Below are positions 10,837 through 22,878 of a DNA stretch of 64,000 bases, piece after piece; position 1 is the first letter of the stretch, and each line of letters starts with the position of its first letter. Below the pieces are notes generated by a model that made no database searches, was not told where the DNA came from, and worked only from the letters and a program-made list of their open reading frames with translations. Where the stretch lies: assembly GCA_949281375.1 (NCBI GenBank), contig CASDLT010000045.1, forward strand, positions 1-64,000. Reading direction: 5' to 3'. This DNA comes from an uncultured Nitrosomonas sp. Its GTDB lineage: Bacteria; Pseudomonadota; Gammaproteobacteria; Burkholderiales; Nitrosomonadaceae. Both the position numbers and the translations under genes were made by a program.

Positions 10837-11030
10837 AATGTAAAATAATGTCCGAGGTAATCAACAATGAGCGATGGATGTGTATCAGCTTCTGAATGCA
10901 GCCGTTCTGCCAGGGAGATTTTGTAAAACTACTGTGCTGTGTTTTTTTGAGTTTCCCTGAAAGTAAGATTTTCTACTGGCATTTTCATTCCACTGAACAA
11001 ACAGCTTTTCCATCATTGAATTGTAACACT

Positions 11031-14000
11031 ATGACCACTGGCCCTGCTTTTATTCACTTACGATTGCATAGCGAATTTTCCATTCTGGACAGCACCGTCC
11101 GCATTCCGGAAGTGATTACGAAAGCCGTGGCAGATCAAATGCCGGCGCTGGCGCTGACTGACTTATCCAACCTGTTTGGCATGGTCAAATTTTATCAGTC
11201 TGCCTATAAAAAAGGCATTAAGCCGGTACTGGGCTGCGATGTGTGGATCACTAATGAAACTGATCGTAACAAGCCAACGCGATTGTTGCTGCTATGTCAG
11301 AACCATGCGGGTTATCTGCGTTTATCACGCTTGCTATCGCGCGCTTACCGGGAAAACCAGTATCAAGGCAGAGCCGAAATCCGCACAGCATGGCTGCACC
11401 CCGATGAATCAGGGACTGATGGACTGATCGCTCTGTCGGGCGCCCGCTTTGGCGACATTGGCTTATCCATCGCGCTGGGCAACATGCATCAGGCAGAATC
11501 CCAGGCACAGCAATGGGCACAAATGTTCCCTGATCGTTTCTACATCGAAATCCAGCGTGATGGCCATGCCAACGACGCGATACTGGTGCAACAGTCGCTG
11601 CTGCTGGCGCGAACATTCAATTTACCGGTCGTGGCCACTCAAGCAGTGCAATTCCTGAATGCCGAAGACTATCGAGCGCATGAAGCCCGCGTCTGCATTG
11701 CTGAAGGTTATATTCTGGAGGATAAGCGGCGCCCCAGGGAATTCACTGAACAACAATATTTCAAGACACAGGCTGAGATTGCTAACTTATTCGCCGACAT
11801 TCCCAGCGCACTGGCGAATACGCTGGAGATTGCCAAGCGTTGCAATCTGACGCTGGAACTCGGCATCAACCGGCTGCCCGAATTTCCGACACCCAACAAC
11901 GAAAGTATTGATCTCTATTTGCGCAGCCAGGCTGAAGCCGGTCTGCTACAACGGATGGAAAATCTGTTCCCGAAAGCTGAACTGCGCAATGGCAATATGC
12001 CGCAATATCTTGCGCGACTTGATTTTGAAGTCAATACCATCATCCAGATGGGATTTGCCGGCTATTTCCTGATCGTAGCCGATTTCATCAATTGGGCCAA
12101 ACACAACGGCGTGCCGGTCGGACCTGGACGCGGATCCGGTGCAGGTTCTCTTGTGGCGTATTCGCTGGGCATCACCGATCTTGATCCGCTGCGCTATGAT
12201 CTGTTGTTTGAACGTTTTCTCAACCCTGAACGTGTTTCGATGCCTGATTTCGATATCGATTTCTGCCAGGATCGACGTGAATTAGTGATCGAATACGTCA
12301 AGCAACGTTATGGCACCGGAAAAGTATCGCAAATCGCCACCTTTGGCACCATGGCCGCCAAGGCCGTCATCCGCGATATTGGCCGGGTATTGGATTTACC
12401 GTACAACTTTGTCGATCAACTGGCAAAATTGGTGCCGTTTGAGATCGGCATGACGCTAAAAAAAGCCCGTCAACTCGAACCCCAGCTCAATCTGCGCGCC
12501 GAAGCCGAGGAAGATGTCCGTAATTTGCTTGAGCTGGCCGAAAGCCTCGAGGGCATCACACGAAATATTGGCATGCATGCCGGTGGGGTACTGATCGCAT
12601 CCAGTGAAATTACTGATTTTTGCCCCATTTACTGTACTGAATCGGGTGAATCGGTCATCAGTCAACTCGACAAGGATGACGTCGAAAAAATTGGCCTGGT
12701 CAAATTCGATTTTCTGGGGTTACGCACCCTGACCACGTTGGATCGCGCCGTCAGCTACATTCGCCAGTTGCATCCAGACACCGGATCTTCCTCTGAAGCA
12801 CAGACCGGCCTGTCGACATCGGTTTTCTCGTTGGTCACCCTGCCGCTAGATGACGAAATGACCTATGCGTTGATGCGAAAAGGCAATGCAGTGGGTATTT
12901 TCCAGTTTGAGTCGCGCGGCATGGTCGACTTGTTGCAAAAAGCCAAGCCGGATCGTTTTGAAGACATCATCGCACTGGTCGCACTATATCGCCCGGGGCC
13001 GATGGATTTGATTCCAGAATTCATCGACCGCAAACATGGCAAAAAAAACATCGAATATCTCGATCCCCGTCTTGAACCGATACTCGGGCCGACTTACGGC
13101 ATCATGATTTATCAGGAACAAGTCATGCAGATCGCACAGGTTATCGGAGGATATAGTCTGGGCAGTGCCGATCTGCTGCGCCGCGCGATGGGCAAGAAAA
13201 AAGTCGAGGAAATGGCGCAGCAACGCGATATTTTCGTGACGGGAGCAGTCAGCAATGGTTTGAGTGAAGACAAGGCGACCGAATTGTTCGGTCTGATGGA
13301 GAAATTCGCCGGTTATGGCTTCAACAAATCCCATGCCGCAGCGTATGCGCTGATTGCTTACCAGACCGCCTATCTTAAGGCGCACTATCCGGCGGAATTC
13401 ATGGCCGCCTGTCTGTCCGCAGATATGGACGACACCGACAAGGTGCATATCTTCGTCGAAGACAGCCTCGCCAATGGACTAACCATACTGGCTCCCGACA
13501 TCAATCAATCCGAATACCGGTTCATTCCAATCGACAATAAAACCATCCGCTTTGGTCTTGGTGCAGTGAAAGGTACCGGTGAATCGGCGATTGGTTCGAT
13601 CATCGCAGTGCGGGAACAAACTGGCTCATTCACTGATTTGTTTGATTTCTGCCAGCGTGTCGATCGGCGTATTGCGAACCGCCGAGTGATGGAATCGCTG
13701 ATTCGCGCCGGAGCCTTCGATACGCTCAATCCGAACCGCGCCAGCCTGATGGCTTCTGTCGGTCTGGCGATTGAAGCGGCCGAACAAAAAAGTGAAGCCA
13801 TCAGTCAAGTTGCACTCTTTGCTGAATGCCCTGAACAATCTCATCTACATTCACAACTCATCCCCGTAGAAGCCTGGTCTGAGCGGGAAAAACTGCATCA
13901 GGAAAAAATCAGCCTGGGTTATTATTTCAGCGGCCACCCATTCAATACCTATGTTCATGAGTTAAAACGATTCATCCGCACACGATTGGATCGTCTGACG

Positions 14001-14552
14001 CCTCAGCGCGAGCCCCAACTGCTGGCCGGCATCATTCATTCGATTCGCGTGCAGATGACGCGCCGCGGCAGAATGTGCGTAATCAACCTGGACGATGGCA
14101 AAGCGCGCGTCGAAGTCGTGGTCTTCAGTGAAGTGTTCGATGCGCATCGCGCCAGGCTGAAGGAAGATCAGCTGTTGATCGTCGAAGCAAAAATAGGCAT
14201 GCGCGGATATGGCGGCGATGAAGGCGATGAGCTGCGCATCACCGCCGAGCAACTGTACGACTTGGCTGGAATCCGTTCCCGCTTTGCCAAGCAAATCAGG
14301 ATTCATTGCAGTCCGTCGACGCTCAATCAGGTATCCAGCCTCAAAGCATTGCTGACTCCTTTTTCAAGTCAGGCACAACCCTCTGCTATTGCGACGAGCT
14401 CGTCTACCTGTCCGGTTGCGATTGTATATCGCACGGATTGCGCCAGTGGCGAGCTTGAACTGGGCAACGACTGGCGAGTCAATCTGCATGAGGATCTACT
14501 GCAATCCTTGACAACTCATTTCAAAACCGAGAACGTCGAAATCGTGTATTAG
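11031..14552 (+). CDS. dnaE: DNA polymerase III subunit alpha
   Basis: This is the replicative polymerase catalytic subunit. The N-terminal PHP domain starts IHLRLHSEFSILDS. The polymerase active site MPDFDIDFCQDRR lies near residue 400, with GRGSGAGSLVAY before it. The tandem HhH and OB-fold (LAGIIHSIRVQMTRRG) parts follow. I place the start at the ATG at 11031 (MTTGPAFIHLRLHS, 1173 aa); the frame is open to 10896 but those residues are not family-like. It is a single-gene unit followed closely by a convergent channel gene. Confidence 0.95.
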   Translation: MTTGPAFIHLRLHSEFSILDSTVRIPEVITKAVADQMPALALTDLSNLFGMVKFYQSAYKKGIKPVLGCDVWITNETDRNKPTRLLLLCQNHAGYLRLSRLLSRAYRENQYQGRAEIRTAWLHPDESGTDGLIALSGARFGDIGLSIALGNMHQAESQAQQWAQMFPDRFYIEIQRDGHANDAILVQQSLLLARTFNLPVVATQAVQFLNAEDYRAHEARVCIAEGYILEDKRRPREFTEQQYFKTQAEIANLFADIPSALANTLEIAKRCNLTLELGINRLPEFPTPNNESIDLYLRSQAEAGLLQRMENLFPKAELRNGNMPQYLARLDFEVNTIIQMGFAGYFLIVADFINWAKHNGVPVGPGRGSGAGSLVAYSLGITDLDPLRYDLLFERFLNPERVSMPDFDIDFCQDRRELVIEYVKQRYGTGKVSQIATFGTMAAKAVIRDIGRVLDLPYNFVDQLAKLVPFEIGMTLKKARQLEPQLNLRAEAEEDVRNLLELAESLEGITRNIGMHAGGVLIASSEITDFCPIYCTESGESVISQLDKDDVEKIGLVKFDFLGLRTLTTLDRAVSYIRQLHPDTGSSSEAQTGLSTSVFSLVTLPLDDEMTYALMRKGNAVGIFQFESRGMVDLLQKAKPDRFEDIIALVALYRPGPMDLIPEFIDRKHGKKNIEYLDPRLEPILGPTYGIMIYQEQVMQIAQVIGGYSLGSADLLRRAMGKKKVEEMAQQRDIFVTGAVSNGLSEDKATELFGLMEKFAGYGFNKSHAAAYALIAYQTAYLKAHYPAEFMAACLSADMDDTDKVHIFVEDSLANGLTILAPDINQSEYRFIPIDNKTIRFGLGAVKGTGESAIGSIIAVREQTGSFTDLFDFCQRVDRRIANRRVMESLIRAGAFDTLNPNRASLMASVGLAIEAAEQKSEAISQVALFAECPEQSHLHSQLIPVEAWSEREKLHQEKISLGYYFSGHPFNTYVHELKRFIRTRLDRLTPQREPQLLAGIIHSIRVQMTRRGRMCVINLDDGKARVEVVVFSEVFDAHRARLKEDQLLIVEAKIGMRGYGGDEGDELRITAEQLYDLAGIRSRFAKQIRIHCSPSTLNQVSSLKALLTPFSSQAQPSAIATSSSTCPVAIVYRTDCASGELELGNDWRVNLHEDLLQSLTTHFKTENVEIVY

Positions 14553-14582
14553 CGTTTTAATGTGTTCGAGTGGCAATCCAGA

Positions 14583-15227
14583 CTATCGTTGCCGCTGCAT
14601 CGTCAACAAGCGTGAAATCAATATCGCCAGATATAGCACACCGGTAGTTTGCTCGATCATCACGATCGATCGCGCAGAATCGGAAACTGGTGTTATTTCT
14701 CCAAAGCCGACACTGGTCAAACAGGTGAAACTGAAATACAGCAGATCCCACCACGATGTCGTGTTGTCGGGATTATTGGGGCCATTGATATAAAAACTGC
14801 CCGGCTGTACATGTTCGATCAATGCATAACAGTAACCGAACACGAAACCCACCAGGACATACAGCGCCGCGGCAGCGAATAGTTCATCGAATGTCATCAC
14901 ATCGTCATGCAGCATGTAGCGCAACAAACAAATCACCACAAAGCCATGAAACACAATCTGCGCGAGCAGGTGTACTGCAACCAGTTCTTCATGACCGAAC
15001 AAAGCCACTGCGGCATACAACATCATGGCCGGCACGGCAAAGGCATAGCCCAGCCATGGCTGATACCATGCCTTGCGTGATGCCCGCAGGGCCAGAAGCA
15101 AAATAACCCCATCATACAAAGCCAGAAACGCTCGTCCTCCGGCATATTGATTAACCACGGGGTAGATCGCAATCAGGGTGATTAATGCAAACAACAACCA
15201 GAAATTGGGAAATGACGTTAATCGCAT
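14583..15227 (-). CDS. Two-TM potassium channel family protein
   Basis: The 214-aa protein has about six hydrophobic segments. The C-terminal pair encloses a K+ channel pore loop (FTCLTSVGFGEITPVS) whose selectivity filter SVGFGE is a variant of TVGYGD. The last helix follows. This is the ion_trans_2 class of bacterial channels of the inner membrane; no cytosolic RCK or cyclic-nucleotide domain is present. The 3' end is 30 bp from dnaE, in convergent orientation. Confidence 0.85.
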   Translation of the reverse strand: MRLTSFPNFWLLFALITLIAIYPVVNQYAGGRAFLALYDGVILLLALRASRKAWYQPWLGYAFAVPAMMLYAAVALFGHEELVAVHLLAQIVFHGFVVICLLRYMLHDDVMTFDELFAAAALYVLVGFVFGYCYALIEHVQPGSFYINGPNNPDNTTSWWDLLYFSFTCLTSVGFGEITPVSDSARSIVMIEQTTGVLYLAILISRLLTMQRQR

Positions 15228-15664
15228 AACAAATCAGTACTGATCAAGTTTCTCATTGAGATCATTGTTCGAGGAGTCAACGCAAGACTATTCAATTTGA
15301 TCAACCTGCGACGGAAGATTTCTGAGAGAATAAACTGTAGGAAAATTGGAAGCAAGCCAAGTAAGCGCAGATGACCGGAACAGAGAAGTGAATGAAAGTG
15401 CAAGCTTAACGAAGGATTTAACTGGAATACCTACCAGGAATGATCAGCTTTTATGGATCACTCATCGGCATCTCGTGGTGTGTCACTACGATCGCAAAAT
15501 TTTCGAGCGATCGCCGCCTCAGCTGTATTCATCGATTGTCCTCACATCCTTATTCGTGATTGTAACCGAATGTTCTGCGGCTGGATTCTCGCTTGAGCAT
15601 CTTGCAGAAAATTTCGAATTGCTGATTTGACGCTATAACAACCTTTGGGAATCAAATAAAAAAA
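15228..15664. other. 437-bp intergenic region
   Basis: This gap separates the divergent channel and rlpA genes. Open frames of 94 aa (plus) and about 60 aa (minus) exist but have no family pattern and no good ribosome site. I see no clear hairpin or operator. Confidence 0.4.
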
Positions 15665-16387
15665 ATGAAACATTCCTTTTATTATTATATCTGCTTGATA
15701 TTGATGAGCGGCTGCACTGCAATAGACCAGCCTCTTGACACATACAGCCAAACGCCACCGATGATGAAAACGACTGACGATCCAGTCGCAACCGAGCCAG
15801 CTCTGATCGTTAATTCAGCTACGCCAAGCACATCCATACCCCAAAAAAGAGCTCTACCACCCCCACCCGATCTTTCCCAAATTGCTGGGAATTCGACACC
15901 CGAGCCGTCCTGGCCTACCGAAACGGGTTACGCGACATATTACGCCGCCGAGATGGAAGGCCGGCTGACCGCCAGCGGAGAACCTTACGATGCCGGGCAA
16001 TTGACAGCCGCGCATAAAACCATACCGATCGGTAGTTTGGTTCGCGTCACCAATCCCAAAACCAAACGGCATGTGGTGGTTCGCATCAATGATCGCTGGG
16101 GAGGCGGCGGCGACCGCATCATCAATGTATCGAAACACGCGGCTGAACAGCTTGAGTTTGGCAAATCAGGACTGGTTTTCGTGCACCTCAACGTAGAATC
16201 CATTCCCGCCAAAAGTGTCACGACATCATCCGTTCAGCGCCCAGCGCCTCTGCCCGAGCGAATCGAAGATAGTGAGTCGAACACTCACTCCAGGTTGAGT
16301 ATTTGTCAGAACGAGGCCAGTATTCTCGGCCTGAGCGGCGAATTTTTCCGCAATCATGTGGCTGGGTGCTTATTGCGGGGTAAATGA
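15665..16387 (+). CDS. rlpA: RlpA-like lipoprotein with double-psi beta-barrel domain
   Basis: A type II signal peptide with lipobox LMSGC predicts an outer-membrane lipoprotein. A Pro/Thr-rich linker leads to the RlpA core: ETGYATYYAAEMEGRLTASG, TAAHKTIPIGSLVRV and VRINDRWGGGGDRIINVS. The Asp in the last motif is part of the conserved set of the double-psi barrel. RlpA proteins bind or cleave denuded peptidoglycan at the septum. This one has no C-terminal SPOR domain. It is convergent with sucB. Confidence 0.88.
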   Translation: MKHSFYYYICLILMSGCTAIDQPLDTYSQTPPMMKTTDDPVATEPALIVNSATPSTSIPQKRALPPPPDLSQIAGNSTPEPSWPTETGYATYYAAEMEGRLTASGEPYDAGQLTAAHKTIPIGSLVRVTNPKTKRHVVVRINDRWGGGGDRIINVSKHAAEQLEFGKSGLVFVHLNVESIPAKSVTTSSVQRPAPLPERIEDSESNTHSRLSICQNEASILGLSGEFFRNHVAGCLLRGK

Positions 16388-16440
16388 GTTTTAAGCAAGC
16401 TCTGACGCCATCCAAAGCCAGATTCGTTCCTTATGGTCTG

Positions 16441-17691
16441 TTATGCTTCCAGCAGCGGACTCATCGGATATTCCAGTGCTTCCTTTATCGCCACCAACGA
16501 TAATACCGCTTCCCGGCCATCAATGATGCGGTGATCATAAGACAAAGCCAGATAATTCATCGGGCGGATTACGATCTGCCCATTTTCAACGACTGGACGT
16601 TCCTTGGTTGCATGGATGCCTAGAATAGCGCTTTGCGGCGGATTAATGATGGGCGTCGAGAGCATGGAACCGAATACGCCGCCATTGGTAATGGAAAATG
16701 TCCCGCCGCTGAGCTCTTCGAGGGTCAATTTGCCATCTTGCGCGCGTTTGGCAAAATCGGCTATCTGCAACTCAATTTCGGCCAAGGTCAATTGATCGGC
16801 GTCGCGAATGACCGGCACCACCAATCCGCGCGGACTACCCACTGCAATGCCAATATCGTAATAGTCGTGATAAACGATCTCGTTGCCTTCCACTGATGCG
16901 TTGATGATGGGATATTTCTTCAGTGCCGCGATGACTGCTTTGACAAAGAACGACATGAAACCGAGCTTGACGCCATGTTCCTTTTCGAACTCTGTTTTAT
17001 AGCGAGTGCGCAAATCAATGATGGCCTGCATGTTGACTTCGTTGAATGTCGTGAGGATGGCAGCGGTCGATTGCGACTGAACCAGGCGTTCAGCAATCCG
17101 CTGCCGCAGCCGTGACATTGCAATCCTGCGATCCAGGCGGGTTCCCTTGGGTGCTGAATCACTCCTTGCCGCAGCTTCATGCGCAGGCGATGTTGCAATG
17201 GCGGATGGTTTATTGGCGACATACGTCTGCACATCTTCCTTGGTAATGCGGCCGCCCAGACCTGTGCCTTTGATCGCACTGGTTTCAACGGCTTTCAGGT
17301 TGTTTTCTTCCACCAGTCTACGCGCGGCCGGCATCAGCATCGGAATGGCTGCATCATCCGCTTCGGCTTTGGCGGTTACCGTGCTTTTGGGTTCTTCCGC
17401 TGGTTTGTCCGTGGCAGAAGGTTTTTCAACCTGATCATCAGGTTGCGTGGATGCGCTGATTTCAATTGTGGCAATCACCTCGCCGCTGACCACCGTGGCG
17501 CCATCTTTTTTAAGAATTTCGGCCAGTACGCCCGCATTGGGGGCAGGCAATTCAAGCACAACCTTATCGGTCTCGATATCGACCAGGTTTTCCGATCGCT
17601 GGACAGAATCGCCCGTTTTTTTGTGCCAGGATACCAGCGTAGCCTCAGCTACAGATTCCGATAGCATGGGAACTTTGACTTCAACACGCAT
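16441..17691 (-). CDS. sucB: Dihydrolipoamide succinyltransferase (2-oxoglutarate dehydrogenase E2)
   Basis: The lipoyl domain ([15 protein letters not shown], with the lipoylated Lys in DKV) is followed by a Pro/Ala/Glu linker, an E3/E1-binding domain ([15 protein letters not shown] ... GRITKEDVQ) and the catalytic acyltransferase core ending [11 protein letters not shown]. It transfers succinyl groups to CoA in the TCA cycle. It starts 11 bp after sucA. The E3 gene lpd, often next, is not present in the window. Confidence 0.96.
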   Translation of the reverse strand: MRVEVKVPMLSESVAEATLVSWHKKTGDSVQRSENLVDIETDKVVLELPAPNAGVLAEILKKDGATVVSGEVIATIEISASTQPDDQVEKPSATDKPAEEPKSTVTAKAEADDAAIPMLMPAARRLVEENNLKAVETSAIKGTGLGGRITKEDVQTYVANKPSAIATSPAHEAAARSDSAPKGTRLDRRIAMSRLRQRIAERLVQSQSTAAILTTFNEVNMQAIIDLRTRYKTEFEKEHGVKLGFMSFFVKAVIAALKKYPIINASVEGNEIVYHDYYDIGIAVGSPRGLVVPVIRDADQLTLAEIELQIADFAKRAQDGKLTLEELSGGTFSITNGGVFGSMLSTPIINPPQSAILGIHATKERPVVENGQIVIRPMNYLALSYDHRIIDGREAVLSLVAIKEALEYPMSPLLEA

Positions 17692-17702
17692 GAGCGCCCC
17701 CT

Positions 17703-20543
17703 TTAGATTTTATCTCTGAATGCTGCCACGATTAATTCGTGCTGCGTAAATTTATGCCGTGCCGTATAACCCACGGCGGGAGAAGCGGATGAAGCCCGCA
17801 ATGCGTAACCCAAAATCTGATCCCGCCGCATGTGGCGCAATAAATAATGCTGAATGCGATGCCAGGCCCCTTGATTACCTGGCTCTTCCTGACACCAGAT
17901 CACTTCCTGAGCATTTTCATAGCGATCGATCTCGGCCTGAAACTCATCGTGCGGAAATGGATATAGCTGCTCCAAGCGTATGATCGCCATTGTCATGATC
18001 TGCTGTTCTTTGCGATACGCCATCAGTTCGTAATAGATCTTGCCACTGCACGCAATGATGCGCTTGACTTTGGTCGGATCCAGATTTTCAGCCTCCGGAA
18101 TAACCGGCTTGAACTGCCCCTGCGACAAATCGCGAAGACTGGATACCGATTCCTTGTGACGCAACATGCTTTTCGGACTCATGATGATCAAGGGTTTGCG
18201 TAACGGGCGTATCATCTGGCGACGCAATAGATGAAACATCTGAGCCGGCGTTGAAGGCACGCACACTTGAATATTGTAATCCGCGCACAATTGCAAATAA
18301 CGCTCAAGCCGCGCTGATGAATGTTCAGGGCCTTGACCCTCATAGCCATGCGGCAGCATCATCACCAGACCACACAATCGGCCCCATTTGGCTTCTCCGG
18401 ACGCAATGAACTGATCGATCACGACCTGAGCACCATTGGCGAAATCACCAAACTGAGCCTCCCAGATCACCAACTCATTCGGTTGCGTGGTTGCGTAGCC
18501 ATATTCAAATCCGAGTACGGCTTCTTCCGATAACATCGAATCAATGACAACGAAATCCGGCTGATCAGGATAGATATGCCGTAAAGGTACATACAGCCGC
18601 TCGTTCTCATCAGCTGCCACTTGATCATGCAATACCGCATGACGATGAAAGAAAGTCCCGCGTCCCGAATCCTGCCCCGACAACCGGACAGGGTAGCCTT
18701 CCTTCAACAATGACGCGTAAGCGAGATTCTCAGCCATTCCCCAATCCAGCGGCAATTCGCCGCTACCCATCAGGCGTCGGTCAGAAATGATTTTTTCAAC
18801 CCGGGGATGCAGTTTGAAACCCTCGGGAATATCGGTCAATCGGGCTGCCAGTTGTTTCAGCGTTTGAATGGCAACGCCGGTTTTGACTGACTTATTCCAT
18901 TTGATGGGTTTAACGAACAGATCCCAGTTGATGGCATAAGGAGATTTGAATTCATAGCAAATGTTCTTATTGGGATTGACACCTTCATCCATTGCTTCGC
19001 GGTAGCCATGCACCAAATCATCCGCATCCTTGGGTGAAATCACACCTTCTGCAATCAATTGATCGGCATAGCACCGGCGCGTGCCCGGATGGCGGTTGAT
19101 GATCTGGTACATTTTCGGTTGCGTCACCATCGGTTCGTCCTGCTCATTGTGGCCAAGTTTTCGAAAACAAACCATGTCGATCACGACATCCTTATGAAAC
19201 CGCATACGAAAATCGAAGGCCAGCTCTGCTATCATGACGACCGCTTCGGGATCATCGCCATTGACGTGAAATATCGGCGCTTCGATCATTTTGGCGACAT
19301 CGGTGCAATACAGTGTCGAGCGGCTATCCCGCGGATCCGAGGTGGTAAACCCAATCTGATTGTTGATGATGATATGCACCGTACCACCGGTGCCATATCC
19401 ACGCGTTTGTGACAGATTCAAGGTTTCCATCACCACGCCCTGACCGGCGAAAGCCGCATCGCCGTGGATCAGTACCGGCAGAACCTTGTCACCCAGTTTA
19501 TCGTTGAGTATATGCTGGCGCGCGCGCACTGATCCTTCAACGACCGGATTGACAATTTCCAGATGTGACGGATTGAATGCCAGCGCCAGACGCACGACGC
19601 CATCAGGCGTTTTGATGGCGGATGAAAAGCCCTGGTGATATTTGACGTCTCCGGAAGGGAGATCCTGTGGCTGTTTTTCTTCAAACTCACGAAACAGATC
19701 AGAAGGCATCTTACCGAGGGTATTCACCAACACATTGAGCCGGGCACGATGCGCCATACCCATTACGATTTGTTGCACTCCCGCTTTACCAGCCTTCTGG
19801 ATCAGACAATCGAGCAACGGAATCAGACTTTCATTCCCTTCGCCAGAAAATCGCTTTTGCCCGACATAGCGCGTATGCAAATACTTCTCCAGACCCTCTG
19901 CGGCATTCAACCGTTCCAGGATATGCCGTTTATAGTCTGCTGAGTAATTCGGATGGGATCGCTGTCCTTCCAGACGAGCCTGTATCCAGCGTTTCTGTTC
20001 GACTGATGAAATGTACATATATTCAGCGCCAACCGATCCACAATAGGTTTCTCGCAGGATCTGCAAAATTTCACGCAATGTGGCATGCTCCGGCCCCACC
20101 AGTGAACCAGCGTGAAAAACCTTTTCCATGTCCGCTTCGGTAAATCCGAAACGGGCCGGATCCAGTTCGGGCACATCAAGCTGCTGCTTGATCCGTAGAG
20201 GATCAAGTTTGGCTTGGCTCAATCCCAGGTACCGGTACATGTTTATCAGTTGCAGGACGGCAACTTGCTGACGGTCATTCGAGTCACCGCCAATCACGTC
20301 GGGAATTGCGGCTGAGGCTTCAGTCGCAAGCGATTTAACCACCGGTGCGACCAAAGCAGGATTCATCACTGGCCGGGGTTGAATATGAACGATACTATCC
20401 GGCTGTTTGGACAATTGGTCAAAATATTCGCGCCATGCCAGCTCGACCGAATTGGGATTATGCAGGTACTCATCATAAACTGCTTCAATAAACGACGCAT
20501 TCGAACCAAATAGATGAGAATCACCCAACAACTGTTTATTCAT
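17703..20543 (-). CDS. sucA: 2-oxoglutarate dehydrogenase E1 component
   Basis: The 946-aa thiamine-diphosphate enzyme decarboxylates 2-oxoglutarate. The N-terminal binding segment ([24 protein letters not shown]), the [18 protein letters not shown] motif, the ThDP site around [19 protein letters not shown] and the C-terminal [15 protein letters not shown] motif are all present. It lies between gltA and sucB in one direction with short gaps, so the TCA block is probably an operon. Confidence 0.97.
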   Translation of the reverse strand: MNKQLLGDSHLFGSNASFIEAVYDEYLHNPNSVELAWREYFDQLSKQPDSIVHIQPRPVMNPALVAPVVKSLATEASAAIPDVIGGDSNDRQQVAVLQLINMYRYLGLSQAKLDPLRIKQQLDVPELDPARFGFTEADMEKVFHAGSLVGPEHATLREILQILRETYCGSVGAEYMYISSVEQKRWIQARLEGQRSHPNYSADYKRHILERLNAAEGLEKYLHTRYVGQKRFSGEGNESLIPLLDCLIQKAGKAGVQQIVMGMAHRARLNVLVNTLGKMPSDLFREFEEKQPQDLPSGDVKYHQGFSSAIKTPDGVVRLALAFNPSHLEIVNPVVEGSVRARQHILNDKLGDKVLPVLIHGDAAFAGQGVVMETLNLSQTRGYGTGGTVHIIINNQIGFTTSDPRDSRSTLYCTDVAKMIEAPIFHVNGDDPEAVVMIAELAFDFRMRFHKDVVIDMVCFRKLGHNEQDEPMVTQPKMYQIINRHPGTRRCYADQLIAEGVISPKDADDLVHGYREAMDEGVNPNKNICYEFKSPYAINWDLFVKPIKWNKSVKTGVAIQTLKQLAARLTDIPEGFKLHPRVEKIISDRRLMGSGELPLDWGMAENLAYASLLKEGYPVRLSGQDSGRGTFFHRHAVLHDQVAADENERLYVPLRHIYPDQPDFVVIDSMLSEEAVLGFEYGYATTQPNELVIWEAQFGDFANGAQVVIDQFIASGEAKWGRLCGLVMMLPHGYEGQGPEHSSARLERYLQLCADYNIQVCVPSTPAQMFHLLRRQMIRPLRKPLIIMSPKSMLRHKESVSSLRDLSQGQFKPVIPEAENLDPTKVKRIIACSGKIYYELMAYRKEQQIMTMAIIRLEQLYPFPHDEFQAEIDRYENAQEVIWCQEEPGNQGAWHRIQHYLLRHMRRDQILGYALRASSASPAVGYTARHKFTQHELIVAAFRDKI

Positions 20544-20570
20544 ACATTGGCGCCTTAAAAGAAGAGAACG

Positions 20571-21872
20571 CTATTTTCTGGTGTAGGAAGCAGGAACATC
20601 CCGAACGGTCGTTCCCGTATACAATTGCCGTGGCCGACCGATCTTGTAGGAAGGATCCGAGACCATCTCATTCCATTGCGCAACCCATCCAACTGTCCGA
20701 GCCATCGCAAAAATGGCGGTAAACATTTTGGTAGGAATACCGAGAGCACGTTGCACGATGCCTGAATAAAAATCGACGTTCGGATATAGCTTGCGGGAAA
20801 TAAAATAGTCATCTTCCAGCGCAATCTTTTCGAGCTGCAAGGCCAATTTGAACAACCGGTCATTTTGCAGGCCCAGTTCATTCAACACCTCATGACACGT
20901 TTCACGCATCAATTTTGCCCGTGGATCAAAGTTTTTATAGACGCGATGGCCAAAACCCATCAACCGGTAATTGCTGTCCTTATCCTTGGCCCGCTTGATA
21001 TATTCATCGATGCGGGACACGTCGCCGATTTCTTCCAGCATGTTCAGACAGGCTTCATTGGCGCCGCCATGAGCCGGACCCCACAAGCACGAAATTCCCG
21101 AAGAGACACAGGCAAACGGGTTGGCGCCACTGGATCCTACCAGCCGCACAGTCGAAGTTGATGCATTTTGCTCATGATCGGCGTGCAGAATCAAGATACG
21201 ATCCAGCGCTCGCACGATGACAGGATTTGTGACATATTCTTCCGATGGTACTGCGAACATCATATGCAAGAAATTTTCCGCGTAGCTGAGCCGATTCTGC
21301 GGATAGATGAAAGGTTGCCCAATATTATACTTATAGGCCATGGCCGCAATAGTTGGTAACTTAGCAATCAAGCGATAAGCAGACTGTTCTCGATATTCCG
21401 GATCTGTAATGTCGAGGGCCTCGTGATAGAACGCAGATAATGCGCCAACGACGCCGACCATGACCGCCATTGGATGTGCATCTCGTCTAAAACCGCTATA
21501 AAACCTGACCAGCTGTTCATGCAGCATCGAATGGCTCTTGATCGCATGATCAAAGGTGTTTTTTTGTTCGGGAGACGGCAATTCACCTTTCATCAGTAAA
21601 TGGCACACATCAATGAAATCACACTGCGTAGCCAATTGCTCGATCGGATAACCCCGATACAGCAAAACGCCTTTGTCTCCATCGATAAAGGTGATCTTGG
21701 AGCTATTGCTGGCGGTCGACAAATAACCCGGATCGTACGTAAACAAACCACTTTTCGCATGCAGAGCGCGAATATCCACGACATCAGGCCCCATGGTTCC
21801 GGATAGAATGGGTAACTCGATCGGAGTACTGCCATCGTTGAGATTCAAGGTCGCCATTCGTTGTTGCGTCAT
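20571..21872 (-). CDS. gltA: Citrate synthase
   Basis: This is a type II, hexameric citrate synthase of 433 aa that condenses oxaloacetate and acetyl-CoA. The active-site parts are visible: [42 protein letters not shown] and the late Asp in [16 protein letters not shown] ribosome site precedes the ATG. It lies 80 bp downstream of sdhE in the same direction. Confidence 0.97.
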   Translation of the reverse strand: MTQQRMATLNLNDGSTPIELPILSGTMGPDVVDIRALHAKSGLFTYDPGYLSTASNSSKITFIDGDKGVLLYRGYPIEQLATQCDFIDVCHLLMKGELPSPEQKNTFDHAIKSHSMLHEQLVRFYSGFRRDAHPMAVMVGVVGALSAFYHEALDITDPEYREQSAYRLIAKLPTIAAMAYKYNIGQPFIYPQNRLSYAENFLHMMFAVPSEEYVTNPVIVRALDRILILHADHEQNASTSTVRLVGSSGANPFACVSSGISCLWGPAHGGANEACLNMLEEIGDVSRIDEYIKRAKDKDSNYRLMGFGHRVYKNFDPRAKLMRETCHEVLNELGLQNDRLFKLALQLEKIALEDDYFISRKLYPNVDFYSGIVQRALGIPTKMFTAIFAMARTVGWVAQWNEMVSDPSYKIGRPRQLYTGTTVRDVPASYTRK

Positions 21873-21952
21873 AATACTTCTCCACTTATTGCTTACGATT
21901 GTTGAGTATGCACGATCAAAACGTCGGAAATTGCCGGAATACCGGTAAAAAC

Positions 21953-22186
21953 CTAACTCTTTTGCAGTAATGTCAAAACTTGTTGCACGTTTTCATCCGT
22001 AGTGATTTGCCGATTCGTGATCAATTCCCAGAGATCATTGTCCGGCAGATCCAACAAGTGCTCAAATTGCGCTAACCCTCTTTCATCCAATTCAGCGTAA
22101 TGCCGATCCATGAAACGTTGCAAAATGATATCCAACTCCAGCAGACCACGCCGGCAACGCCAGCGCGCACGCTCGAATTCCTTCAT
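21953..22186 (-). CDS. sdhE: SDH flavinylation/assembly factor
   Basis: This small 77-aa protein matches SdhE (YgfY): the key RGxxE-type motif is RRGLLELD, followed by [21 protein letters not shown]. SdhE promotes covalent FAD attachment to SdhA. Its ATG overlaps the sdhB stop codon by four bases (ATGA), showing translational coupling. Its substrate gene sdhA is not in this window. Confidence 0.92.
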   Translation of the reverse strand: MKEFERARWRCRRGLLELDIILQRFMDRHYAELDERGLAQFEHLLDLPDNDLWELITNRQITTDENVQQVLTLLQKS

Positions 22187-22878
22187 ACCATTCTTTTTAC
22201 CATCATATCCTTGATTTTGCCAATGGCGCTGGTTGGGTTCAATCCCTTGGGACAGACATCGGCGCAGTTCATGATGGAGTGGCAGCGGAAAAGCCGATAA
22301 GGATCTTCCAGATTATCCAATCGCTCGGCCGTTGCCTGATCGCGGCTATCAGCGAGAAACCGGTAAGCTTGCAATAAGCCTGCCGGCCCGACAAATTTGT
22401 CAGGATTCCACCAGAAAGATGGACACGCGGTTGAGCAGCAAGCACAAAGAATACATTCATAAGCCCCGTCCAGCGCCGCACGTTCTTCCGGCGATTGTAG
22501 CCGCTCAGTTTCTGGCGGAGGGTCATTATTGATCAAATACGGCTTTACTGAATGATATTGCTGAAAAAATTGTGTCATGTCGACGATCAGGTCGCGAATG
22601 ACTGGCAAGCCCGGTAAAGGACGTATTTCTATGGGTTCCGTCAGACTCTTGATTGGCGTGATGCAGGCTAAACCATTGCGTCCATTGATATTCATAGCAT
22701 CCGAGCCGCATACGCCCTCACGACAGGATCTACGCAAGCTCAAACTGTCATCGATCGACTTGATGCGCAGTAAGGCATCCAGCAACATTTTGTCGGTAGC
22801 CGCCAGCTCAACGTCATAGTCTTGCATGTATGGCTTTTCGTGTTTATCGGGATCATAGCGGTAAATCGAAAACTTCAT
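22183..22878 (-). CDS. sdhB: Succinate dehydrogenase iron-sulfur subunit
   Basis: The 231-aa subunit carries the three cluster motifs: [2Fe-2S] RRSCREGVCGSDAMNINGR, [4Fe-4S] CILCACCSTACP and [3Fe-4S] CHSIMNCADVCPKG. It passes electrons from SdhA to ubiquinone. It heads the run sdhB-sdhE-gltA-sucA-sucB. The 299 bp upstream lack sdhA, sdhC or sdhD, so this subunit is separated from the rest of its complex. Confidence 0.96.
   Translation of the reverse strand: MKFSIYRYDPDKHEKPYMQDYDVELAATDKMLLDALLRIKSIDDSLSLRRSCREGVCGSDAMNINGRNGLACITPIKSLTEPIEIRPLPGLPVIRDLIVDMTQFFQQYHSVKPYLINNDPPPETERLQSPEERAALDGAYECILCACCSTACPSFWWNPDKFVGPAGLLQAYRFLADSRDQATAERLDNLEDPYRLFRCHSIMNCADVCPKGLNPTSAIGKIKDMMVKRMV

Noticed and set aside
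15346-15630. 94-aa plus-strand frame upstream of rlpA
   Set aside because: No family pattern, no ribosome site, and unusual composition; probably chance.
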